7,763 nt of DNA from Planctomycetia bacterium (GTDB lineage Bacteria; Planctomycetota; Planctomycetia; Gemmatales; Gemmataceae). A program made the translations under genes and the position numbers. This document shows positions 1 through 7,600 of this stretch, one piece after another (the stretch's first letter is position 1; each line of letters opens with the position of its first letter). Under the pieces are notes generated by a model. That model saw only the letters and a list, made by a program, of their open reading frames with translations, did not search any database and was not told where the DNA came from. The DNA is taken from contig SXHE01000238.1 of assembly GCA_005773755.1 (NCBI GenBank), forward strand, positions 1-7,763, read 5' to 3'.

Positions 1-162
1 GACGCCGTCCTTGGTGATGTTCGGCGACCCCCAGCCCTTGTCGAGGATCGCGTTGCGGCCGCGCGGCCCGAGGGTGGAGCGGACGGCGCGGGCGAGTTTG
101 CTGGCCCCGGCGAGGAGCTTCTGGCGCGCGTCGTCGGCGTAGGAAAGTTGCTTGGCTGACAT
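1..162 (-). CDS. groEL: Chaperonin GroEL (Cpn60), N-terminal part only
   Basis: This is the 5' end of a 60-kDa chaperonin gene that leaves the window at its left edge; 54 codons are visible. GroEL forms the cytoplasmic double-ring ATP-driven folding chamber. The visible residues carry the family's N-terminal signature in order: ADDAR near residue 9, then the nucleotide-binding stretch TLGPRGRN (residues 30-37), LDKGWGSP (40-47), and TKDGV (50-54) with the aspartate that matches the ATP-site Asp52 of E. coli GroEL. The ATG at 160-162 puts these motifs at their usual distance from the start. An AGGCGG about 11 bases upstream is only a weak ribosome site. No groES gene lies in the 205 bp before it and no CIRCE repeat is seen, so this may be one of several groEL copies, as is common in planctomycetes (inference). 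The gene upstream on the same strand is an unrelated protease. Confidence 0.93.
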   Translation of the reverse strand, partial: MSAKQLSYADDARQKLLAGASKLARAVRSTLGPRGRNAILDKGWGSPNITKDGV

Positions 163-367
163 CGTTGTCTATCCGCCTGGAGGTAACGATAGGGATAGCT
201 GAGCGACGCCCCTATGCAAGCTTTGTGCCGGGAAACGAGGTCGCCACAAGTGACGATTCAGAAAGGCTTTGGCGAAACGCCACCGGCGGCGCTACGGGCC
301 GCGAGTGTCAGAGTGGCAGGGAGTGCGCGAACGGAGAAAGGCGAATTGGCAGGCGACCCGGAACGGG
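163..367. other. Intergenic gap between groEL and the protease gene
   Basis: About 205 bases with no convincing gene. On the minus strand this is the groEL leader and the tail of the protease gene. A TTGCAT at 214-219 (minus strand) followed 16 bases later by TATCCC is a poor sigma-70-like pair. Three copies of GAGTG (303-307, 311-315, 321-325) and short GC hairpins (271-281 and 357-367) are present, none with a T-run. The heat-shock CIRCE element is not found. Confidence 0.5.
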
Positions 368-790
368 CTACTTGACCTTCGAGACGGGTTGATCGGGGTG
401 CGCCGGATTGGGCAGCAGTCGCCGGTTCGCGCAGTCGGCCAGCAGGTCGAGCTTTTCGAGAACGGTCTGGCCGATCAGCACTTCGTTGCCGAGGACGAGC
501 GCCTCTTCGAGGGTGTCGCGACCGAGTATGTCAACGATTACCGGGCCGGTGATGCCGACGCTTTCTGTCCTTCCGTCCGCGTACTCCGCCACGCGCTGGC
601 CACGGATACTGATGCCGAGCTGCGCGACGACGTGCGGCGGAAAAACGGTCCGAACCGCGCCGGTGTCAACCATCGCATCCGCTTGGTATGTGCGAACTTG
701 GTCGGGCGCGAGCCGCCCGGTACGCGCGAGTTCGTCGTCAACGGCGTTTGTGATCTTCACTGCGACTCGAATCTCGCCCACGAGTAGCAT
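368..790 (-). CDS. Retropepsin-like (clan AA) aspartic protease
   Basis: A 140-residue single-lobe aspartic protease of the retroviral-like clan AA group, a size expected for enzymes that work as homodimers, each subunit giving one catalytic aspartate. The catalytic motif is DAMVDTGA (residues 38-45, D42-T43-G44), followed by the helix-forming VVAQLGI. The second family signature is the hydrophobic-hydrophobic-Gly segment VLIG (104-107) leading into LEKLDLLAD, and the end LPNP (126-129) is typical of the bacterial members. No signal peptide or membrane segment is seen, so it should be cytoplasmic. The ATG at 788-790 sits only two bases after GGAGG, which is too close; a GTG three codons later (779-781) has nine bases after AGGAG and may be the true start. 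The substrate is unknown. It runs in the same direction as groEL but 205 bp apart, so co-transcription is uncertain. Confidence 0.85.
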   Translation of the reverse strand: MLLVGEIRVAVKITNAVDDELARTGRLAPDQVRTYQADAMVDTGAVRTVFPPHVVAQLGISIRGQRVAEYADGRTESVGITGPVIVDILGRDTLEEALVLGNEVLIGQTVLEKLDLLADCANRRLLPNPAHPDQPVSKVK

Positions 791-797
791 CTCCTCC
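779..797 (-). promoter_or_regulatory. Strong ribosome binding site deciding between ATG and GTG start
   Basis: On the minus strand GGAGGAG (791-797) directly abuts the ATG at 788-790, leaving no normal spacer. The in-frame GTG at 779-781 lies nine bases after AGGAG, a standard distance. This favours GTG as the start of the aspartic protease, which would make it 137 residues. It is the clearest Shine-Dalgarno sequence in the window. Confidence 0.5.
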
Positions 798-942
798 GGC
801 TTATGTAACGTGGTTCAGGATACCAGCGCGCCGCCCGGTGTACCAGAACAAGACGCCGCGCGGCTTTAATTGGTCCGTGGAACCGCCCGCGCCCGCGCGC
901 GTCGAATCGGGTACACTGGGCGGTGAGAGCGAGGAACAAGTC
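791..942. other. Divergent control region, protease / WD40 gene
   Basis: This 152-bp gap separates the minus-strand protease from the plus-strand WD40 gene, so it should hold both promoters. It contains two TACCAG hexamers 20 bp apart (821-826 and 841-846) and a perfect 10-bp palindrome GCCGCGCGGC at 855-864. On the minus strand TGGTATCCT (818-826) resembles an extended -10 box. The reading frame of the WD40 gene stays open back to a GTG at 838, but that extension lacks any recognisable domain and would bury the signal sequence. Confidence 0.4.
909..921 (+). promoter_or_regulatory. Candidate -10 promoter motif of the WD40 gene
   Basis: GGGTACACTGGGC contains a TACACT hexamer resembling a -10 box and ends 21 bases before the chosen ATG. 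A matching motif (10 of 13 bases) precedes the large oxidoreductase gene at 4622-4634. No good -35 hexamer is seen 16-18 bases upstream. The call rests on similarity to the second site and to the sigma-70 -10 consensus. Confidence 0.3.
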
Positions 943-2970
943 ATGGCGCGCCGTCGATTGCTGGTGCTACTCGCGGTTCCCGCAGTGCTGTTCTTCGCGC
1001 TCGCGAGGTGGGACGACCCGGCGCGCCCGGACGCGCCGGAGGAGCCGCAACCCGATACCGGCGAGCGGGCAGAGGTCGCGCTGGGGCCACCCACGCGACC
1101 CGCGGTGACGGCGGAGCCGGTCGACCGAATCGGCGACACGCGGTTCCTGATGAGCAGCGGTGCGACCGCGCTCGTGTTCCGCCCGGACGGGCGCAGGCTG
1201 GCCGCGACCGGGTACGATTCCCCCGTTGTCGTCGAGTGGGACACGGCCACCGGGAACGAAACGCGCCGCTACAGCGACGGTGAGGGCGGCGCGCACGTTG
1301 TGGGGTACACGCCGGACGGGGCGCGACTGGTCGCGCACAACGGGCGCGGGCAAACGGTCGTCTTTGATACGAGCACGGGCGCGGTTCTTGTGCGCGTGCC
1401 CGTTCCACTCACCGTCGCTCCTGACGGCAAGGTCGGCGTGGGGTTCGCGGACAAAGAGCAGTTGACGGTTTGGAACCTGGAAACGGGCAAGGCCGTTCGC
1501 GTGATCGGCACGATTTCGCCCAGCAACCGAACGGAGTGCTGCTTCTCGCCCGACGGCGCGCAGGTGGCGGTCTGCAACTGGAGCGGCACCGTTTACGTCG
1601 CACCGGTCGCCGGCACCGCGCCGGTGCGCGTGATCGCGGTTCCCGGTCACGACAACGGGATCATCAACGTGGTGTGGCCTCGCGCCGACCGACTCATCGC
1701 CATCTGGTACAGCGGGTTCGCGTCGCACGACCCTGCGACCGGAAAGCAACTCGACCGGAAGTCGAGCAAGTACGCCTACTGGCTCCGCGGCGTAACAGCC
1801 GTCGGTGGCGGGCGCGTGTTCGCCAAAGTCGTCAACATGCCGGGACTGGTCGAACTGGACCCCAAAGACCTGTCGCGTGTACCCAACCGAACGATCCCCT
1901 TCAACCACTGGAGCGATCTGCTCGCGTTATCCGCCGATGGAACGACGGTCGCGACCTCTTACGGCGGCAAACTCCGACTGATCGACGCGGCGACCGGGCG
2001 CGCCCTGCATCCCGACGTGAACTTGTACCCGGTCACTTCCGTAAGCGAGATTCAGTTCTCGCGCGACGGAAAGCGATTGCTGACCGCCGGGGACCACTCG
2101 ATTCGCGTGTGGGACGTTGCCACAGGCAAGCCCACCACGATCATCGACCGCGACGACGGGCACATTAACTACGCGCGCCTGTCACCCGACGGGCGGTACG
2201 TCGCGGGCATCGACGGGGCCGCCCACTACCCGCTGGTGATCTGGGACGCCACGACCGGCGCGGAAGTTTTTCGCCAGCCGACACCGGACGGCGACGACCA
2301 CCAGACGATTCCGGGGTTCGATTCCCGCGGCGTGTTGTGGGTGTGCAACGGTAGAGACTTCACCCTTCACGAGGTGCCATCAGGACGAGTGCTCCAAACG
2401 GTTCCCGGATTCAAGCAGCCGATATGCAACACGATATCGCCCGACGGCTCGCGGTTGGTGTCCGCGGGGTGGACCGCGTTCGCGGTACGCGACACCGACC
2501 CCGCGGCCGAGTGGCGGGTGGTGGCCCGGTATCCGGGCCGGCACATCGGCGGGTGCAAGTGGGATGAGGCCCCGTGCCCGTCGCCGGTGGCGTTCTCGCC
2601 GAACGGCCACGAACTGCTGACCGGGCGCGGGTGGATGTTCTGGAACGGGAAGCCGCGGAACCTGCGCGCGTGGGACACACGCGACAAGCCGACCACCGGC
2701 GCGAATCGCGTCCTGGGCTACGGGCCGACGTACACGCCCGACGGCCGGTTTGTCGTCAGTCGCGTTCCGGTTGCGAAGGGCGCGCCGCGCGAGTTGCTCG
2801 TGTCGGACGCGGCGACCGGGGCCGAACTGTTCCGCTTCGACACGCTCGGCGACGTGGGCGGGCTTGCCTTCACCCCGGACGGAACGCGCCTCGTCGTCGC
2901 CCGCTCCGATACGACGCTCACGGTTTGGAACTGGGCGAACATCGAGCGGGATAGCGCCCCTCGGAAGTGA
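943..2970 (+). CDS. Secreted or membrane-anchored WD40-type beta-propeller protein
   Basis: A 675-residue protein of WD40-like repeats. The start is the ATG at 943, eight bases after GAGG, because it opens with a basic-then-hydrophobic signal: MARRR, a hydrophobic core at residues 6-20, and an ALA (19-21) that could be a signal peptidase site. If uncleaved it would be a membrane anchor. Residues 24-60 are a proline- and acid-rich linker. From about 65 to 675 come repeated turns of the FxPDGxxL type (FRPDG, YTPDG, FSPDG, FSRDG, LSPDG, ISPDG, FSPNG, FTPDG and weaker ones) alternating with VWDxATG-type strands, best conserved at VWDVATGK (389-396). I count about 13-14 units, which would fit two seven-bladed propellers. 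No catalytic motif is present; a protein-binding scaffold role outside the cytoplasm is likely (inference). It ends 16 bp from the convergent kinase gene. Confidence 0.85.
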   Translation: MARRRLLVLLAVPAVLFFALARWDDPARPDAPEEPQPDTGERAEVALGPPTRPAVTAEPVDRIGDTRFLMSSGATALVFRPDGRRLAATGYDSPVVVEWDTATGNETRRYSDGEGGAHVVGYTPDGARLVAHNGRGQTVVFDTSTGAVLVRVPVPLTVAPDGKVGVGFADKEQLTVWNLETGKAVRVIGTISPSNRTECCFSPDGAQVAVCNWSGTVYVAPVAGTAPVRVIAVPGHDNGIINVVWPRADRLIAIWYSGFASHDPATGKQLDRKSSKYAYWLRGVTAVGGGRVFAKVVNMPGLVELDPKDLSRVPNRTIPFNHWSDLLALSADGTTVATSYGGKLRLIDAATGRALHPDVNLYPVTSVSEIQFSRDGKRLLTAGDHSIRVWDVATGKPTTIIDRDDGHINYARLSPDGRYVAGIDGAAHYPLVIWDATTGAEVFRQPTPDGDDHQTIPGFDSRGVLWVCNGRDFTLHEVPSGRVLQTVPGFKQPICNTISPDGSRLVSAGWTAFAVRDTDPAAEWRVVARYPGRHIGGCKWDEAPCPSPVAFSPNGHELLTGRGWMFWNGKPRNLRAWDTRDKPTTGANRVLGYGPTYTPDGRFVVSRVPVAKGAPRELLVSDAATGAELFRFDTLGDVGGLAFTPDGTRLVVARSDTTLTVWNWANIERDSAPRK

Positions 2971-2986
2971 ACTCTCCCGCCCTGCA

Positions 2987-3015
2987 TCACTCCCCCGGCG
3001 CGTCGTCGGGGGTGA
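2987..3015. terminator. Possible hairpin between convergent gene ends
   Basis: CCCCCG (2992-2997) can pair with CGGGGG (3007-3012) around a nine-base loop. Beyond a two-base bulge, TCA (2987-2989) pairs with TGA (3013-3015). It begins 17 bases after the WD40 stop codon but lies inside the last codons of the kinase gene, and only a short TTT follows on the plus strand. Position suits a terminator for the WD40 gene, but a GC-rich coding tail could also produce it by chance. Confidence 0.25.
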
Positions 3016-4468
3016 GCGTTTCGAGCGTGCTCAGTAGTTGCTTCATCGTGACGCCGGGGTCGATCAGGATCGCGCCGCGCGGGTGGGCGCGGGCCTCGCC
3101 CTTCCACTTCGTTTGGTCCGCGCCCAGGATCAGCACGACGCCCACTTCCAGACCGGTGTTGTCGGAGACGCGGAGCAGGTCATTGTACGCGGTCACGCCC
3201 TCGCGCCCGACGGTGCGGGCGTCGATGATGGCCGCGTGGTACGCCTGCTGCTGGTAGCGCTTCACCGCCTGGCCGGGGTCGATGGACAGCAGCACGCGGT
3301 AGCCGTGCGCCTTGAACCGCTCGCGGAAGGCGTCCTGCAACTTCTCGTTCTGCTCGACCACGAACAGCGTCTTGGGGCCGGTCGGCACGCGGGCCTCGGC
3401 GGTGCCCGCGGTCAGCTCCGCGCGACACGCCTGGAGCGCGTCGACCAGTTGCGCGGGCGTCTGGTAGCGCTGCGTCGGCTCGAACGCGACCATCTTGTTG
3501 AGCAGCCGCATGAGGGCCGGGCTGACGCCCAGCGCCGGGCCGTTCTTGCGCAGCGCGTCTTCCACGTCCATGTAGCGGCGGGCCAGCATCCGGGCCTGCC
3601 GGTCCTTCGTCACCGGCATCAGCGGGGCACCGGTCAGGCACTCGTACAGCACGCACCCCAGGAAGTAGATGTCGCTGCGGACATCGCCGGCCTTCTGGTT
3701 GGTCGCCTTCTCCAGGCCGGCGTAATCGACGGTGCGGTCTACGGCCACGTCGTCGTCGCGATCCTCCTGCCGCTGGAGCTGCACCGACGAGTTCTGGCTG
3801 ATCTCGGCCAACCCGTAGTCCACCAGCTTCGCCTGCCCGGTCGAAACGGCGATCAAGATGTTCGTCGGCTTGATGTCGCGATGGGTCAGCCCGCGGGCGT
3901 TGGAGTAGGCCAGCCCCTGCGCGCACTCGTCCATGATGCGCAGCGCTTCGTCCGGGTTGAGCTTCTTGCGCGCCTGCAACAGGTCGCGCAGGTTCCCGCC
4001 TTCGATGAACTCCATCACGATGTAGTACTGACCGGTCTTCGGGTCCTGGTTGACGGCCAGCACGGAGACAATGTTCGGGTGGCGGATGCTCAGGCCCAGC
4101 TTGCCTTCCCGCATGAACAGGTCGACCTTCTGCTTGTCCATCGTCCACTTGTTGCGCAGCACCTTGACCGCGACCACCTGCCCGCTCCGCGGGTCGTCGC
4201 CGCGGTAGACTCTCCCGAAGCTGCCGGAGGCGATCTTGTACAGGAGCCGGAACCCGCCGAGGACGTAGCCGTCGGTGTCGCCCTTGAGCAGCTTGTTCCC
4301 CTGCCAGGGCGTGAGGATGCGCTTGCGCTCCATGAGGCGGAGCAGGTCCGCGGCCGGCGCGGCCTTGTCGCCCAGCTCGTCGATGCAGTCGCGCACCTGA
4401 TCGGGCGCGACCAGACCGAGGCGCAGCGCGAGTTGGCCGATTCCAGAGGCATCGAGGTTCACAGACAT
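2987..4468 (-). CDS. Ser/Thr protein kinase with C-terminal degenerate receiver domain
   Basis: A 493-residue cytoplasmic kinase of the bacterial Hanks type that phosphorylates proteins on Ser/Thr. Residues 1-70 form the helical module often preceding planctomycete kinases (LALRLGLVAPDQV, then ILTPWQGNKLLKG). The kinase domain (about 72-350) has the ATP loop ASGSFGRV (80-87, first glycine replaced by Ala80), K102 in VAVK, E121 as likely salt-bridge partner, HRDIKPTN (196-203), DYG (217-219) instead of DFG, a GLE (251-253) in place of APE, SDIYFLG and R334. The essential Lys, Asp and metal Asp are kept, so activity is likely. Residues 366-485 look like a receiver: EQ (372-373) replaces the acidic pair, D416 fits the phosphoacceptor, but the Thr/Ser and Lys positions read G449 and D470. 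No membrane segment is visible. The ATG at 4466-4468 is chosen because the upstream extension lacks domain similarity; no strong ribosome site is present. Confidence 0.92.
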   Translation of the reverse strand: MSVNLDASGIGQLALRLGLVAPDQVRDCIDELGDKAAPAADLLRLMERKRILTPWQGNKLLKGDTDGYVLGGFRLLYKIASGSFGRVYRGDDPRSGQVVAVKVLRNKWTMDKQKVDLFMREGKLGLSIRHPNIVSVLAVNQDPKTGQYYIVMEFIEGGNLRDLLQARKKLNPDEALRIMDECAQGLAYSNARGLTHRDIKPTNILIAVSTGQAKLVDYGLAEISQNSSVQLQRQEDRDDDVAVDRTVDYAGLEKATNQKAGDVRSDIYFLGCVLYECLTGAPLMPVTKDRQARMLARRYMDVEDALRKNGPALGVSPALMRLLNKMVAFEPTQRYQTPAQLVDALQACRAELTAGTAEARVPTGPKTLFVVEQNEKLQDAFRERFKAHGYRVLLSIDPGQAVKRYQQQAYHAAIIDARTVGREGVTAYNDLLRVSDNTGLEVGVVLILGADQTKWKGEARAHPRGAILIDPGVTMKQLLSTLETLTPDDAPGE

Positions 4469-4668
4469 ACGACCGCGTGGATGAACGAATGACGGGTGCG
4501 CCAGATGGGGATACCTTACCACCGCCGCCCCCGGCACGCAATCTCACGGAAGAAGAGCCGAAGGCCGAAGCATCAGCAACCGCGCGCCGGAATCGCCCTG
4601 TTGCTCTCCGCCAGGCGCTCCGGTTACGATGGGCGCTCCTCGCAACACCCTCCCGCCGAGCTTTCCCC
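4469..4668. other. Divergent control region, kinase / oxidoreductase fusion
   Basis: This 200-bp gap lies between two genes reading away from each other and should hold both promoters. On the minus strand GGTATCC (4509-4515) is a weak -10 candidate for the kinase. The plus-strand candidate is listed separately. The oxidoreductase frame is open through the gap with ATG codons at 4477 and 4489, but the translated stretch is low-complexity, Pro/Arg/Ala-rich and precedes a proper signal peptide, so it is treated as non-coding. Confidence 0.45.
4601..4634 (+). promoter_or_regulatory. Candidate promoter of the oxidoreductase fusion gene
   Basis: TTGCTC (4601-4606) and TACGAT (4625-4630) are separated by 18 bases, resembling a sigma-70 -35/-10 pair with three and four consensus matches. 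The -10 part sits within GGTTACGATGGGC (4622-4634), matching 10 of 13 bases of the motif before the WD40 gene. It ends 34 bases before the ATG at 4669. Confidence 0.35.
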
Positions 4669-7600
4669 ATGACCCGCCGCTCCGCGCTCGCGACCGCGTT
4701 TCTCGCCGCCCTTGTGGGCGTCGTGCTGGTTTCCGGCGGGCGCTCCGCAGAGCACCCGATCCCGGAGCCGTTCAAGCAGCCGCCGCCGAACAGCTTCGAG
4801 TGCCGCTGGACGGACGCGCCCGTCACGCTCGACGGTGTGGCGGATGAAGCGGCGTGGAAGCACGCGCAGCCGATCCAGGCGTTTCACCTCGCGTGGCTCG
4901 GTGACAAGGCCCGCATGGGCCGCACCGCGACCACCGCGAAGCTGCTCTGGGACCGCGAGTACCTCTACTTCCATTGCGAAATGGAAGATTCCGACCTGTT
5001 CGCGGACGTGAAGGAGCACGACGGCGAGTTGTGGAACAACGACGTGTTCGAGCTGTTCTTCCTGCCGGACGCCGACAAGACCGGCTACTACGAGTTCCAG
5101 GTGAACGCGGCCGGCGCGCACTTCGACGCCTTCTACCCCAAGTACGACATCAAGACGATTGAGAAGCAGTACAAGACCGGCAAGTTCGGCATGGAGTCGA
5201 AGGTCAAGCTGAACGGCACGCTGAACAAGCGCGACGACAGCGACAAGGGCTGGAGCGTGGAAGGGCGCATCCCGTGGACCGACTTCGTGCGCACCGGCGG
5301 TCGCCCGGTCGCGGGGGAGAAGTGGAAGACGAACCTGTGCCGGTTCGACTACCACAAGGACTGGAAAGACCCGGAGCTGTCGTGCGTCGCGCCCATTGCG
5401 AAGAAGAAGATCGGGCCGTTCTTCCACCAGACCGAGGACTACGCGACGCTCACCGTCGTCGCCTCGGACGGCAAGGAGAAGCCGTTCGGCGTTGACGGTC
5501 GCGCGCGGCCATCAACGAGCACCGTGGTGGGCTTCCCCGACCCGCCGCCGGCGTTCGTGACCGAGCGCGCGCTCGACAAGTTCCGCCCGGAGTTCCCCAT
5601 CTACACCGTGCGCATTCCGGGGACCGACGAGATGCTCACCATCACCCAGCCGCGGGCCTACGCGCACTCCGCGATCTTCCGCCACCCATTCACGGCGACC
5701 GCGACCGAGAAGGACATGGTGAAGCTCCTCGACACGCCCAACAGCGGCACCGCCTACGACATCGCGTTCCACCCGAAGTGGAAGGACAACGGCTACATCT
5801 ATGTCGGCTGGAACGGCAAGATTCCCGACCGCAAGCGCAAGGTGTGCGCGATCACCCGCTACACCATGACCACGAAGGCCCCGTACACGATTGACGAGAA
5901 GAGCGCAAAGACCATCATCGACTGGGAATCGGACGGGCACAACGGCTGCGCGGTCTGCTTCGACGACACCGGCCTGATGTACGTCACCACCGGCGACGGC
6001 ACCTCGGATTCGGACACCGACCTGACCGGCCAGCGCACCGACCTGCTGCTGGCGAAGGTGCTCCGCATCGACGTGGACAACCCTGCGGCGGGCAAAGCGT
6101 ACAGCGTGCCGAAGGATAACCCGTTCGTCGGGAAGAAGGACTTCGTGCCGGAGATGTGGGCGATGGGCCTGCGCAACCCGTGGCGCATGACCTTCGACGC
6201 CAAGACGAAGCAATTGTGGGTCGGCCAGAACGGGCAAGACCTGTGGGAGCAAGCGTTCCTCGTGAAGAAGGGCGACAACTACGGCTGGAGCGTGACCGAG
6301 GGCGGGCACCCGTTCTACCCCAACCGCAAGGCCGCACCGGTGCCCATCGTGAAGCCGACCGTCGAGCACCACCACTCCGAGGCGCGGTCGCTCACGGGCG
6401 GCGTCGTGTACCACGGCGACAAGCTGCCCGGCATGAAGGGCGCGTACATCTACGGCGACTACAGCACCGGCCACATCTGGGCCGCGAAGCACGACGGCCA
6501 AAAGCTCGAATGGCACAAGAAGATCGCCATTACCACGCTGAAGATCACGTCGTTCGCGCTCGACCCGCAGGGCGAACTGGTCATCAGCCACCACGCCGCG
6601 ACCGGCGACGGCGGGTTCTTCACGCTCGCGCCCAACCCGGCGAAGGCCGACACCGGGTTCCCCAAGAAGCTCAGCGACAGCGGGCTGTTCGCGTCGGTGA
6701 AGGAACACACGATGAAGCCGGGCGTGATCCCGTACAGCGTGAACGCGGAGTTGTGGTCCGATGGGGCGCACAAGGAGCGCTGGCTCGCGGTGCCGGAAGG
6801 TACGATCAACTACAAGCGGACCAACGGCTGGGAGTTCCCCGATAAGAGCGTGCTGGTCAAGAGCTTCGCGCTGGAAATGAAGGAAGGCGACCCGGCGAGC
6901 CGCAAGTGGATCGAGACACGGTTCATGACCAAGCAGGGTGGCGAGTGGTACGGGTACTCGTACCTGTGGAACGGCGACGGCACCGACGCGACGCTCGTGC
7001 CCGCGAGCGGGATCGACGTGAACTACAAGATCGCCAACAACGCCGGCGGCATCGATGTGCCGTGGCACTACCCCAGCCGCGCGGAGTGCATGGTGTGCCA
7101 CAGCCGCGCCGCGAACTACGTCCTCGGCCTGTGCGAGGTGCAGTTCAACAGGGATCACAAGTACCCCAACGGCCGCACCGACAACCAGCTTCGCGTGCTC
7201 GAGAACCTGGGCCTGCTGAGCGTGAACTGGAGCGGCGAGATCGGCGGGCCGAAGGACGAACACGGCAAGCAGCAGCCGAACCAGCGGACCGCGAAGCCGA
7301 CGAGCGTGCTGCACACCGCGCCCGCGAACCTCAAAGCGCTCGCCAACCCCTACGACAAGGCGGCCCCGCTGGAGGCGCGGGCGAAGGCGTACCTGCACGC
7401 GAACTGTGCGACGTGCCACGTCGAGGCCGGCGGCGGCAACGCCGCGATGCAGCTCGACTACCCGACCGCGTGGGACAAGATGCGGCTGATCGACGCGAAG
7501 CCGGTTCACAAGACCTTCGACCTGAGCGACGCGAAGCTGATCGCGCCCGGCGCGCCGGACCGCAGCGTGCTGCTGCACCGGATCAAGCAGCGCGGCCCCA

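Noticed and set aside
303..325. Three GAGTG repeats as a possible CIRCE heat-shock operator for groEL
   Set aside because: CIRCE needs an inverted TTAGCACTC / GAGTGCTAA pair; these are direct repeats without the inverted partner.
357..367. CCCG-GAA-CGGG hairpin directly after the protease stop as a terminator
   Set aside because: The stem is only four base pairs and no T-run follows on the minus strand.
269..787. 172-codon plus-strand frame over the protease gene
   Set aside because: It lies opposite the aspartic protease with its clear DTGA motif and has no motif of its own.
838..942. GTG start 35 codons upstream for the WD40 gene
   Set aside because: It would place 35 unremarkable residues ahead of a good signal sequence, and the ATG at 943 has a suitably spaced GAGG.
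3038..4492. 484-codon plus-strand frame opposite the kinase
   Set aside because: The kinase motifs on the minus strand are unmistakable; the opposite frame shows no domain and has the biased composition of an antisense shadow.
4477..4668. Upstream ATG codons for the fusion gene
   Set aside because: The extension is low-complexity and would hide the signal peptide that begins at 4669; a promoter-like pair lies inside it.
3180..4826. 548-codon minus-strand frame overlapping the kinase and the start of the fusion gene
   Set aside because: It is Arg/Gly/Ala-rich, overlaps two well-supported genes in another frame and has no recognisable domain.
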